64,000 nucleotides of DNA, from NCBI GenBank assembly GCA_965214325.1, contig CBDCBG010000006.1:1116001-1180000 (forward strand), written 5' to 3'. Positions 8,060-16,417 of the stretch are shown one piece after another. Source of the DNA: JAJEFO01 sp965214325. GTDB taxonomy: Bacteria; Pseudomonadota; Alphaproteobacteria; Rhodobacterales; Rhodobacteraceae. The first letter of the stretch is position 1. Each line of letters begins with the position of its first letter. A model generated the notes under the pieces. That model saw only the letters and a program-made list of their open reading frames with translations. It was not told the origin of the DNA and did not search any database. The translations under genes were made by a program, and so were the position numbers.

Positions 8060-9015
8060 ACCCGCGCAGCCCCCGGAAGCACGTCTGGCGGGCCGGCATC
8101 ATCCTGGAGCCCGGCTCGGGCTGCGGGCTGGTCTCGAGACCATGCGGCGGACGGGCATGTCGAGGCCGACGGTCTGGCGCTGGCGGGAACGCTTTCTTGA
8201 GGAGGGCGTCGACGGCCTGCTGCACGATGCCACCCGTCCGCCGGGAGAGAAGCCGATCCCCGAGGAGAAGTCGCCGCCGCCGGAGCGCGCCCGGCACTGG
8301 ACGGTGCGGGCGCCGGCGAAGAGGCTTGGGATGGCCGTCTCCACCATGGACGGCATCCTGAAGGACAACGGCCTCAGGCCGCACCAGGTGAAGACCTTCA
8401 AGGTCTCCCGCGACCCGAGATTCGAGATCAAGGTGCGTGACGTCGTCGGCCTCCACGTCGACCCGCCCGACCACGCCGTCGTCATCTCGGTGGACGAGAG
8501 TGAGCGCGTGAACGCCTTCGGTTCGAGTGAGCGGCGAACCAGATCCAGGCGCCCGGGCGGACGCAGAGGCCCCTGCCGATGAAGTCCGGACATGCCGAGA
8601 CCACAGGACACACGGCTGCAAGCGGAACGGCACCACCTTCCTGCTGGCGGCGCTCGACGTCGCCACCGGCAAGGTCGTCGGCCGGACGGTCGGGCGGCAC
8701 CGTTCCGAGGAGTTCCTCGCCTTCCTCGACCACGTCGCCGAGGGGATCGAGCCCGGAATCCCGGTCCACGTCATCTTCGACAACGTCTCCTCGCACAAGT
8801 CGGCCGAGGTCCGCGAATGGCTGAAGGGCCGTCCCGACTGGACGACCACTTCACACCGACCTCGGCCGCCTGGATGAACGCCGTGGAGGGGTTCCTCTCC
8901 AAGCTCTCGAGGCAGAGGCTGAAGGACGCGGTCTTCGACTCGCTTGACGAGTGGGTCTCGGCCATCGAGAACCACGTCGAGCACCACGACGCTCCGCTCC
9001 AAAGGGCTTCGGCCG
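8060..9015 (+). pseudogene. IS630-family transposase, with at least two frameshifts
   Basis: Three frames together rebuild an IS630-type DDE transposase. The first (MRRTGMSRPTVWRWRERFLE) is the helix-turn-helix with GLLHDATRPPG. It then reads VVISVDES, containing the first catalytic Asp, and breaks at about 8530. The second frame carries CKRNGTTFLLAALDVATGKV and HVIFDNVSSHKS, with the second Asp, and breaks at about 8845. The third frame has HFTPTSAAWMNAVEGFLSKL, with the catalytic Glu, and AIENHVEHHDA. No single frame gives an active enzyme. The element lies between two TolC genes and may have arrived with, or rearranged, the island. Confidence 0.82.
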
Positions 9016-9072
9016 CATCCAGCCCGGATTGCCGGTGCCTGGGGCAGGAAAATCCCGCCGCCGGGCCATTTC

Positions 9073-9137
9073 CTCCGTTCGGGCTACGCCTTCGCTACGG
9101 AAATGGCCGGCGTTGCACTTCGGACTGGAAGTGGGGA
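9073..9137 (+). repeat. Dispersed 65-bp repeat, copy A
   Basis: Matches 21235-21299 at 61 of 65 bases, with the identical core GGCCGGCGTTGCACTTCGG. Copy A lies just after the IS630 relic and copy B just after the IS30 relic, so this is probably a terminal segment of a mobile element. Confidence 0.75.
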
Positions 9138-9241
9138 ATGAATCAAACCACTCGGCAGGCTCGAAAATTTGTCTTGCCCACCCCGCGATATGGAACAATA
9201 ATGATGCCAAGGGCTTTTGTGGGTCAACAGGGAGAAGCCCA

Positions 9242-9649
9242 ATGATACGACGACTGACAATGGCTGCGTTGGTCTCAGTGGTGTTCGGGATGCTGACATG
9301 CCCGGCACTGGCGCAAAGTCCGCCGAGCGTGTCTATCACAGTTTCAGATTCACAGGTCTGTTCCGGCAGTGACGTAAAATTTGAGACGTCTCTCAGTTCG
9401 AGTCCGGGTCGCACAGTGGTAGTCTTTGTCAGCTGGAGGAGCCGTGATCGTTACTGGCGGTTGCATCCTAACTTCGAGTTCTCCTTGCCTTGCAACCTAG
9501 CAAACAACGGTTCGCACACGATCACAATTGAGACGTCCAACGACATCACCAACGAGGCCAACTATAGCGCCTCACTAGGTGGTGGTGATGCCGACCCTTA
9601 CCCAACGGCATACAACGTTGGTAGTCCAAGTTCGGCAACCTCGACCTGA
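9242..9649 (+). CDS. Small secreted Ig-like/beta-sandwich protein
   Basis: 135 residues beginning with a clear Sec signal peptide (MIRRLTMAALVSVVFGMLTC, then PALAQ with an A-x-A cleavage site). The mature part is rich in Ser, Thr and Val, with alternating beta-strand pattern (SVSITVSDSQVCSGSDVKFE). Two Cys remain in the mature protein (VCSG and LPCN) and could form a disulfide. The pattern recalls the start of Calx-beta or Ig-like domains, such as those encoded at 18.3-19.0 kb, but I cannot assign a family. AGGGAGAAGCCCA before the ATG at 9242 gives a ribosome-binding site. It points towards the exporter operon, and a role as periplasmic or exported cargo is only a guess. Lower GC than its neighbours suggests transfer. 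Confidence 0.65.
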   Translation: MIRRLTMAALVSVVFGMLTCPALAQSPPSVSITVSDSQVCSGSDVKFETSLSSSPGRTVVVFVSWRSRDRYWRLHPNFEFSLPCNLANNGSHTITIETSNDITNEANYSASLGGGDADPYPTAYNVGSPSSATST

Positions 9650-9694
9650 AATGCCGCGCCGTAGACACAGTAAGATCGAGCGAGCCGCCGGGGC

Positions 9695-10168
9695 TCATCC
9701 GTTATTCGGTATTGCGCCACGCGGCGGATTCCTCCGTCTCCACGTCCTCGCCAGCAAGGCGAAACACCCTCGCAAGGCGTTCCTCGCACCATGGACAGGA
9801 ACGATCAACCGTTTGGCGTCCGCACTTGAGGCGGTCCAGCGCCGTATCCGAGAGCAACGCGGAGTCGCCGCTGTACTCGATGAGTTGACACTGCATAGCT
9901 GTTGCCTCCGCTTTGTCACGACATCGGGAGTGCGGCCAAGCATCAAACCGAGTTCCTGCCGTGCGCTTCGCACGACATGGCCGGACCGTGGCGAGACTGG
10001 TAGCGCCATGACTGCCCTATCCTCCCGTGCAGTCCATGATCGCTTGACCGGGGCATCCGGCCCGCAAGTCCGGCTTCGCCTGTAGTGGAAGCCGCACATG
10101 CCCCGAGCCGTGCGTCTATTCCCGCAGCCGCCCACGGTGCAGAATTCCGGCTCCTCCTTTCCCTGCAC
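9695..10168 (-). CDS. Hypothetical protein with zinc-finger-like N terminus
   Basis: 157 residues. The start (EFCTVGGCGNRRTARGMCGF, then HYRRSR) has a CX4CX9CX2H arrangement like the zinc knuckles at the N termini of phage HNH and related DNA-binding proteins. KRSWTAREDRAVMALP recalls a Myb/SANT or gene-regulatory helix, followed by LGLMLGRTPDVVTKRRQQL. After about residue 90 the composition becomes less protein-like. A second minus-strand frame (9702-9896) reads a plausible continuation with a CPWC pair, so a frameshift near 9890 may have broken a longer protein. It is probably DNA-binding and phage-derived; its function is unknown. Confidence 0.4.
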   Translation of the reverse strand: MQGKEEPEFCTVGGCGNRRTARGMCGFHYRRSRTCGPDAPVKRSWTAREDRAVMALPVSPRSGHVVRSARQELGLMLGRTPDVVTKRRQQLCSVNSSSTAATPRCSRIRRWTASSADAKRLIVPVHGARNALRGCFALLARTWRRRNPPRGAIPNNG

Positions 10169-10261
10169 GATGCCGAGTCGGCCTCGCGGCGTCGCCCCCT
10201 CGCTTCTGTCAAACGGCCCTCGGTTGCCCCGCTGAAATCGGGGAGATTTTCTGGAGGCGGG

Positions 10262-11845
10262 ATGCCGGGGAACGGTTCTCGCCTGTCTGTCACTGGAGGC
10301 TCGCAGAGGGTGGGCGCGATCGACGGAGTAGAGGATCGTCGCACGACAGCGTGGACAAGGCCGGTTGGATCGTCCGGGCGACCGAGGGCGGCAGGCCGCG
10401 TCCGGGCTTCGACTGCGTTCGCCTCATCGCCGAGACTGGCGGGGCGATTCCGCGCGGTCGTCTCCGTTCCGTGTCTTTTGGCACCGGTCCCCGCGGTTGC
10501 GCAGACGCCCGCGGCCGCGGACAATCTCCCTGGCTGCGCCGCGAGTGTTTGCGACCTGACGCTGCGGGACGCGATCGGGCTGGCGCTGGCGCACAACCGG
10601 CCGATTCTCAACAGCTGGCTCGACCAGGAAGCGCGGAGGTTCTCGCTGGATGTGGCCGAGGAGCACTGGAGTCCTCAGGTTACCGCCGGCCCTTTCGCGA
10701 GCAGGGACCGGCAAGACGACAAGGCGGGCGTCGGCGCTCGGACGAGCCTGCGCGTCCCCACCAGCGGCGCATTCGCGCTCGGCTGGGACGAAACGCTGTC
10801 GAGGAAGTTCGACGATTCCGGTTCGGAAGCCTTCGGCTTTTCCCAGCCATTGCTGAAAGGCGCCTGGGCCGATATCGACAGTGCAACGGTGCGGCAGGCG
10901 CGGCTGGCAGAACGGATCGACATCCTCACCTTCCGCCAGACTGCGGCGGATCTTGTCATCGCCGTGATCAGGGCGTATCGGGCGCTGATCGGAGCGGTGC
11001 GGCAAGTGGAAATCGACGAAGCTTCATTGCAGCGCGCCCGCGAACAGCCTGGGGCGACGCGCGCGCTGACCGGAGCGGGGCGCGTGGCCGAGCGCGAAGC
11101 GGGGCGGTCCGAGGCGGCGATCGCCGCCCGGGAGTTGGCGCTGGTCCGGGCGCGGAACCGCCTGGAAGCGGCGCGGTTCGCCCTGATCGACAATCTGGAG
11201 CTTGACAGCCGGAACCGCATTCGCCCGCTGCAGGAGTTGAAGGCCGGGCAGCAGGACGCCGCAATTGCGCCGACGCTTGAAGAGGAACTGCGAGACCGCG
11301 TCGACTATCTCCAGGCCGGGCTAGGGGTCGAGACCGCTAGGATCGCGTTGACGGTGGCCCGCAACAACCTGGTGCCGGATGTTGCTCTCAGCTTTCGGTG
11401 GATGCATGGCGACACTCGCCGGACGGATAGCGGGGTGCTGTTAGACGCCACTGTTCCGCTGAACGGCCGGACGCCTGAACTCGGACGCATGGGGGCCGGC
11501 AACGCGCTGAAGAAGGCGGAGACAAGCGTCGTCGAATTGCGCGAGTCGATCGGCACGGCGCTGCGCCATGCGCTGAACGATGTCGAGGTGGGCCTCCGTC
11601 TGACCGAACTGGCGCGCGACGCGCGCGTACTGGCGGAGCAGAACCTGGCGGTGGAGGAGGCGAAATTCGGCCAGGGCCTGTCGTCCACCTTCGAGGTGGC
11701 GTCGGCCGAGGAAGAGCTGGTCCAGGCGGAGCAGGCCGAAGCGGCCGCCATCCTCCCCTATCTCGATGCGTTGACGCGGCTCGACCGGACCACCGGACGC
11801 GTGCTGGGCCGCTGGGACTTCCGGCTTGAGGCGGCGCCGCAATGA
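10262..11845 (+). CDS. TolC-family outer-membrane protein, first gene of exporter operon
   Basis: Second TolC/OEP-family channel. The conserved part runs from CDLTLRDAIGLALAHNRPIL through both OEP repeats to LDRTTGRVLGRWDF, and is clearly homologous to the protein encoded at 6058-7620 (for example both have AGRVAEREXGRSE and KFGQGLSSTFEV). The start is uncertain. The ATG at 10262 leaves an odd 70-residue leader, while a signal-peptide-like stretch (VVSVPCLLAPVPAVAQT) lies near 10470-10510 with no good in-frame ATG or GTG just before it, so the N terminus may be damaged. Unlike the other TolC, it has a cleavable-type signal rather than a clear lipobox. The stop overlaps the next gene's start (ATGA at 11842-11845), so the two are translationally coupled. 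Confidence 0.83.
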   Translation: MPGNGSRLSVTGGSQRVGAIDGVEDRRTTAWTRPVGSSGRPRAAGRVRASTAFASSPRLAGRFRAVVSVPCLLAPVPAVAQTPAAADNLPGCAASVCDLTLRDAIGLALAHNRPILNSWLDQEARRFSLDVAEEHWSPQVTAGPFASRDRQDDKAGVGARTSLRVPTSGAFALGWDETLSRKFDDSGSEAFGFSQPLLKGAWADIDSATVRQARLAERIDILTFRQTAADLVIAVIRAYRALIGAVRQVEIDEASLQRAREQPGATRALTGAGRVAEREAGRSEAAIAARELALVRARNRLEAARFALIDNLELDSRNRIRPLQELKAGQQDAAIAPTLEEELRDRVDYLQAGLGVETARIALTVARNNLVPDVALSFRWMHGDTRRTDSGVLLDATVPLNGRTPELGRMGAGNALKKAETSVVELRESIGTALRHALNDVEVGLRLTELARDARVLAEQNLAVEEAKFGQGLSSTFEVASAEEELVQAEQAEAAAILPYLDALTRLDRTTGRVLGRWDFRLEAAPQ

Positions 11846-13608
11846 CGGACCGCGACCCCGACATTTACCACACGCTTCTGGAGAACCTGTCCGACGGAGT
11901 AATCGTCATCGAGTTCGACGGGTCGGTCAGGATGGCCAACGCCGCGTTTTGCCGAATGTTCGACCTCGACCCCGATGAGGCGCCCGGGCGTTCCTTCGGG
12001 GAGCTCTTCATCGCGTTCGAGGGTTTCGACGAGTTCACCCAGATCGTACTCGACGCCGTTGTCGAACGCGGGGACATCGCGCGGCGCATCACGCAGGTCC
12101 AAGTTGGAGAGGCGCTTCGCTCGCTGTCCGTCACGACCTCTTGTCTCGTGGCGCGAGAGGAGAGGGTCGCGGTGATCGTTGTCGTCTCCGACATCACCGA
12201 AGTCCGTGAGCTGCGCGAGACGGAGCTGCGCCAGGCGGCGGTCATAGAAACGCAGCTCGGTGAGCTCCAGAGCGCCTATCGCGACCTCGAGGCTCGGAAT
12301 GAAGCGCTTTTGGCGATGACGAAGCGCGTGCGCACGGCGCGCGTCGTGGCGATGCTGTTCGTCATGGTGGTGTTTCTCGCCATCGGCGCCTGGTATGTCC
12401 GGCCGTTGGATCTGTTCAGCGCCACCGCGGCGCTGGACGCCGGCCCGGGAGTGGAGGAGGCCGGCGATCCAGGCGCGCTGCCGACCGTGACGGTTCAGCC
12501 CCGCGAATTCCGGTCCACCATCGCGCTCAGGGGCCATCTGGCGCCAGGCCGCGTCGCCGAGATCGTCAGCCCGATCGAAAGCCATGTAAGCGCATTGCAT
12601 GCCGCCCCCGGGGATCGCGTGGCGGCGGGCGATCCGCTGGTCGCTCTCGACACTGGACAGCTCGCCGCGGACCACAGGCGTGCCCAGGTCGAGCATATCA
12701 AGGCGCACGACCGGCTTGTCGAGCTCGAGGACTGGGAGAACAGCGCCGACATGGCTCGCGCCCGCCGAGCCTTGCGGCGGGCGAAGATTGCGTTCGACGA
12801 TGCGGAGCGGCATCTCGACAATACCGCCTTCCTTCTGGAGCAGGGGCTCGTTCCCGCCTCGCAGCAAGAAGATGCGCAGCGGCAGCGACAGAACCGGGCC
12901 CTGGATATCGAGGAGGCCCGGCGGGAGCTGGAGGCGGTGAGGGCGAAAGGCGGCGAAGAGGCGCGACGGGTGGCGCGTCTGGAGGCCCGGACGGCCGAGG
13001 ACCGCCTGCGCACGCATGAGGAGAAACTGGACCTGGCGCGGGTCCGGGCACCGATCGCCGGGGTCGTCATGGCGGCGGAGGGCCCAAGGGCCAGACCCCT
13101 GACGAAGGGCAGGCCGGTGGGACAGGGAGAGTTGATGCTGAGCATCGCGGACCTGGAACGCCTCTCCGTCGTCACCAGCGTGGACGAGGTGGACGTGAGG
13201 AAGGTCGAGGCCGGCCAGCGGGCCTGGATTACCGGCCCCGGGTTTCCCGGCCTGAAGATCGAGGGCGCCGTGACCCGTGTCTCACCGGGGGCGGATCTCA
13301 GCACGCGACGGCGCGGCGCGCCGCAATTCGAGGTCGTCGTCACGCTGGACAGGCTGGAAACGGAAGCGCGGGACCGGCTGCGGGTCGGCATGTCGGCCTA
13401 TGTCACGATCGTCGTCCACCACCGCCCGGCGGCCCTGATGGTGCCGATCGGCGCGGTGGAACAGGGGAACGGCAAGGCTTGGCTGCGTGTCCTCGCCGGC
13501 GGCGGCGGCGCGGAGCGGCGCGCGGTCGAGCTCGGCCTCACCACGCTCGATTCGGTCGAGGTGGTGAAGGGCCTCTCGCCCGGCGACAAGGTCGTCCTCG
13601 TCCGATGA
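11842..13608 (+). CDS. PAS-domain / HlyD-type membrane-fusion protein
   Basis: 588 residues with an unusual fusion. Residues about 8-122 form a PAS domain (LLENLSDGVIVIEFDGSVRM, then ANAAFCRMF, ending VVVSDITEVREL). Residues 122-160 are a charged coiled coil and 166-186 a membrane helix (VVAMLFVMVVFLAIGAWYV). The rest is a periplasmic adaptor: a lipoyl half (SHVSALHAAPGDRVAAGDPL), a long alpha-hairpin (residues about 270-400), the returning lipoyl half (RVRAPIAGVVMAAEGP), and a beta-barrel with RVGMSAYVTIVV. The predicted topology puts PAS in the cytoplasm and the adaptor in the periplasm, where it would bridge the TolC channel and the MacB-like pump encoded downstream. The PAS domain may sense redox, light or a ligand and gate the adaptor; no cofactor residue is evident. 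It overlaps the TolC stop by 4 bases. Confidence 0.88.
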   Translation: MTDRDPDIYHTLLENLSDGVIVIEFDGSVRMANAAFCRMFDLDPDEAPGRSFGELFIAFEGFDEFTQIVLDAVVERGDIARRITQVQVGEALRSLSVTTSCLVAREERVAVIVVVSDITEVRELRETELRQAAVIETQLGELQSAYRDLEARNEALLAMTKRVRTARVVAMLFVMVVFLAIGAWYVRPLDLFSATAALDAGPGVEEAGDPGALPTVTVQPREFRSTIALRGHLAPGRVAEIVSPIESHVSALHAAPGDRVAAGDPLVALDTGQLAADHRRAQVEHIKAHDRLVELEDWENSADMARARRALRRAKIAFDDAERHLDNTAFLLEQGLVPASQQEDAQRQRQNRALDIEEARRELEAVRAKGGEEARRVARLEARTAEDRLRTHEEKLDLARVRAPIAGVVMAAEGPRARPLTKGRPVGQGELMLSIADLERLSVVTSVDEVDVRKVEAGQRAWITGPGFPGLKIEGAVTRVSPGADLSTRRRGAPQFEVVVTLDRLETEARDRLRVGMSAYVTIVVHHRPAALMVPIGAVEQGNGKAWLRVLAGGGGAERRAVELGLTTLDSVEVVKGLSPGDKVVLVR

Positions 13609-13662
13609 CCCGGAGCAGGGGCCTGGCCCCCGAAAGGCGACTGGATCCGGCAGGGAACCAAC

Positions 13663-14097
13663 TTGATCGCCGAAGGGACGACCGGATCGGGCAGGACGTT
13701 CCTGGTCTGCGCCCTGGCGCACCAGGCCTGCCGCCAGAGGATGTCCGTGCTCTACTACCGCCGGGTCCCGGAACTGGTCTCGGCGCTCGCGCATGCACGG
13801 GACGGGGAGCCCCACGAGCGCCTGATGCGCCGCCTCGCCACGGTCTCGCTGCCGGTGCTCGACGACCGGGACCTGCAGGGCTTCTCCGCGGAGGGCCGGC
13901 GGGACCTGCCGGAGATCGTGGAGCGGCGCTACGGGCGCAGGTCCATCGTGATCGCCAGCCAGATCCCGGTGGATCGCGGGCCCGAAGTGGTCGGGGAGCC
14001 GACGATCGCGGACGCCGTTCTCGACCGCATCGAGCTGACGGGCGAGTCCCGGCGCAAGCGGAACGCGCCGCCGCCGCTGGACGCCGGCGGGGCTTGA
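13663..14097 (+). pseudogene. IS21 helper ATPase IstB, truncated and mutated
   Basis: Corresponds to the C-terminal two thirds of IstB, the AAA+ helper of IS21 transposition. Recognisable parts are the ALAHQACRQRMSVLYYRRVP block, VLDDRDLQGF (Walker B region), ERRDLPEIVERRYGRRS and IVIASQIPVDR, then EPTIADAVLDRIELTGESRRK. The Walker A motif reads GTTGSGRT, with Arg replacing the ATP-binding Lys. A short conserved stretch before the RIEL segment is missing, and the N-terminal domain is absent. It is not expected to work. Confidence 0.78.
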
Positions 14098-14337
14098 AGG
14101 GGGCGTCGGCAAGCCGGCGTGCAGGGGCGCCTGCGGCGCCGGGGGACGATCCTGAATCCCGGAACGCGCGGCGGCCATGCCATGTGGGGGCGAGCCGCCG
14201 CGTTCCAGACTTGATTGCCAGCATTGGCTCGCTTACGCTCGCAAGGGGCTGGCCTCCGGCCAGCCTGCCGACATCGACAAGGGGAGAAACAGCTCAAGCA
14301 TCAATGCAGGGAGACAGTGCGCTTCGCGCGGATCCGG

Positions 14338-14402
14338 CCGTCAAGTGCGGCAAGATTCGCCGTCAAGTGTCGCAGGATTCTCCGTCAAGTACGCAAGATT
14401 TA
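14338..14402 (+). repeat. Three 22-bp direct repeats, IS21-type end
   Basis: Three copies starting at 14338, 14360 and 14382, each opening CCGTCAAGT and followed by a GCAAGATT-like segment. IS21-family elements carry such multiple transposase-binding repeats at their ends. There are no spacers of independent sequence, so this is not a CRISPR array. Confidence 0.7.
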
Positions 14403-14422
14403 GCAAGGAGGCGCCGGCCGGG

Positions 14423-15127
14423 ATGCTGAGATTGACCGACATACGCAGATCCTACCGGATCGGGCCGGTCACCACCGAGGTTCTGCGGGGCGTCGATCTG
14501 AAGGTCGATACGGGCGACCTGATATCGATCATGGGGCCTTCGGGCAGCGGCAAGACAACACTCATGAACATTATCGGTCTGTTGGACCGCCCGACCTCTG
14601 GCGCCTGCGTCCTCGACGGGCGCGATGTCTCCGGGCTCCGCGACAACGAGTTGTCCGCGCTGCGGAACCGGCATATCGGTTTCGTGTTCCAGTCGTTCCA
14701 CCTGTTGCCGCAGTTGACCGCATTGGAGAATGTCTGCCTGCCGCTGGTCTATCGGGGCGCCGGGCGGCCGGAAATGCGCCGTCGCGCGCAGGAGATACTG
14801 GAGCGCGTCGGCATTGCGGACCGGACCGGACACCGGCCCAACCAGCTTTCCGGCGGGCAGAAACAGAGGGTTGCCATCGCACGGGCGCTGGTGGGCGAGC
14901 CGGCGCTGCTGCTCGCCGACGAGCCGACCGGCGCGCTGGACACCGACACGGCAGGCGAAGTGATGGCGCTACTGCGGCGGCTGAATGCGGAGCGCGGCAT
15001 CACGATCCTGATTATCACGCACGACCCGTCGGTGGCAGGCCAGTGCGCGCGGCGGACGCGCATTCGCGACGGCAGGCTCTTCGAGCCGGAGGCCGGGCCC
15101 GACGCTGCGGCGGCGGCCGGGGTGTGA
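14423..15127 (+). CDS. MacB/LolD-type ABC transporter ATP-binding protein
   Basis: 234-residue ATPase that powers a type VII (MacB/FtsX-like) mechanotransmission ABC exporter at the inner membrane. Walker A is GPSGSGKTT (residues 38-46), the Q-loop FVFQSFHLLP, the signature LSGGQKQR, Walker B LLLADEPTGALD, and the switch His lies in IITHDPS. The ATG at 14423 follows AAGGAGG at 14405-14411. This ribosome-binding site sits immediately after the IS21 repeats, so translation survived the insertion but transcription from the tolC-adaptor promoter may not have. The permease follows 15 bases downstream. In MacB itself ATPase and permease are one polypeptide; here they are separate genes. Confidence 0.92.
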   Translation: MLRLTDIRRSYRIGPVTTEVLRGVDLKVDTGDLISIMGPSGSGKTTLMNIIGLLDRPTSGACVLDGRDVSGLRDNELSALRNRHIGFVFQSFHLLPQLTALENVCLPLVYRGAGRPEMRRRAQEILERVGIADRTGHRPNQLSGGQKQRVAIARALVGEPALLLADEPTGALDTDTAGEVMALLRRLNAERGITILIITHDPSVAGQCARRTRIRDGRLFEPEAGPDAAAAAGV

Positions 15128-15142
15128 CGCGGGCGTTCGGCG

Positions 15143-16342
15143 ATGTCGAGATTTTTCCAGGTCCTTGTGGCCAATGCCCGCGAGGCGGCCAACAGCCTGC
15201 GCCGGGCAAGGCTGCGCACGGTGCTGGGCCTGGTCGGCGTCATGATCGGCATCTCCTCGGTCATTGCGATGGTCTCGCTCGGCGAGATCGCCAAGGGGCA
15301 GGCCCGTAAGCAATTCGAGGCGCTCGGCACCGACATCGTTGTCATCCGCAGGTCGGGTGCTGGCGGAAGGGCCGTGATCGGCCTCCCGGACGCCCTGCAA
15401 CTGGCGGCGGAGGTCCCGTCGATCGTCGAGGCGGCGCCCAGGATATCGGGGCGCGGGACGTTCCGCTTCGCCGGCCGGGAGGTCGGGCGCGGCGCGGTCC
15501 AAGGCGTCACCCGATCCTTCGCGAGCGTGAACAAGCTGACGCTGCAGGAGGGCCGGTTCGTTTCGAACCTGGATACCGACAGATACTGGTGCGTCATCGG
15601 CGCCGAAGTCGCGGAGAAAATGCGCGCGGCGGCGGCGGATCGCCTCCTGGGGGCGCTCATCGAGGTCGATGAGGTTCTCTTCACCATTGTGGGCGTGCTG
15701 GACAGAAAGAGGGAGAGCTATGCACTGCCGTTCCAGGTGAACGCGGACAAATCCATATTCGTCCCGATAACCACGGCGCAGCGGATCGCCCCCGACCCCG
15801 GAATCGAGGTCATCGTCGCCCGATCCGGCGTCGGCGTTCATTACGAGGCGGCGGTGGAGGACATCCGGTCCTATTTCCGCGAGCGCGCGCCCGATCTCAG
15901 CCTCGATATCGTCACCGCGAAGGAACTGATCGCCCGGATGGAGGCGCAGATGGGCATTTTCACCTTGTTGCTGGGCGCAGTGGGCAGCATTTCTCTGATC
16001 GTCGGCGGGATCGGGATCATGAACATCATGCTCGTGTCCGTGGCCGAACGGCGCGCGGAAATCGCCATCCGCCGGGCCCTGGGCGCGCGGCAACGGGACA
16101 TCAGGAGTCAGTTCCTCATCGAATCCGTCATCCTGACAATTGCAGGCGGCATACTCGGCATCGCGCTCGGGCTGGCGGCAACCTGGACGATCTGTCGCTT
16201 CACCGATTGGGACTTCCTGATCTCGGGGCTCTCCGTGGCCAGCGGCCTCGGCACGGCGGTGGCGGTCGGCCTGTTCTTCGGGTTCCAGCCCGCCCACCAG
16301 GCATCCAGGCTCGATCCCATCGCCGGACTCCAAGGCAAGTAG
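15143..16342 (+). CDS. MacB-like ABC transporter permease (FtsX family)
   Basis: 399-residue inner-membrane permease. It has the MacB_PCD plus FtsX layout: a first membrane helix near residues 28-50 (VLGLVGVMIGISSVIAMVSL), a periplasmic domain of about 210 residues, then three C-terminal helices starting with LLLGAVGSISLIVGGIGIMN and the conserved cytoplasmic ERRAEIAIRRALGARQRDI loop. Family members do not move substrate through the membrane; they pump periplasmic cargo through an adaptor and TolC. This fits the upstream PAS-adaptor and TolC genes. The start ATG at 15143 has only a weak upstream ribosome-binding site. It ends tail-to-tail with the cysteine-rich protein genes. Confidence 0.92.
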   Translation: MSRFFQVLVANAREAANSLRRARLRTVLGLVGVMIGISSVIAMVSLGEIAKGQARKQFEALGTDIVVIRRSGAGGRAVIGLPDALQLAAEVPSIVEAAPRISGRGTFRFAGREVGRGAVQGVTRSFASVNKLTLQEGRFVSNLDTDRYWCVIGAEVAEKMRAAAADRLLGALIEVDEVLFTIVGVLDRKRESYALPFQVNADKSIFVPITTAQRIAPDPGIEVIVARSGVGVHYEAAVEDIRSYFRERAPDLSLDIVTAKELIARMEAQMGIFTLLLGAVGSISLIVGGIGIMNIMLVSVAERRAEIAIRRALGARQRDIRSQFLIESVILTIAGGILGIALGLAATWTICRFTDWDFLISGLSVASGLGTAVAVGLFFGFQPAHQASRLDPIAGLQGK

Positions 16343-16417
16343 GAAGCGCCGCCGGGTTGCCAGGCCGAAGAGGCCCCGCGCCCCGATCGATGTCATGCGA
16401 CCCGCAAAACCGGGAAC

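Larger units (their letters stand above)
13609..14402 (+). mobile_element. IS21-family remnant inserted in the exporter operon
   Basis: Contains a 5'-truncated istB and, at its right edge, three 22-bp direct repeats of the IS21 end type. The istA gene and the left end are missing. It separates the adaptor gene from the ABC genes, which in related systems are contiguous. Confidence 0.65.

Noticed and set aside
11758..13017. 419-codon minus-strand open frame
   Set aside because: Fully antisense to the PAS-adaptor gene; no domain or signal seen.
14338..14402. Three short direct repeats that could suggest a CRISPR array
   Set aside because: The repeats abut without spacers, are imperfect, and match the multiple end repeats of IS21-family elements next to an istB relic.
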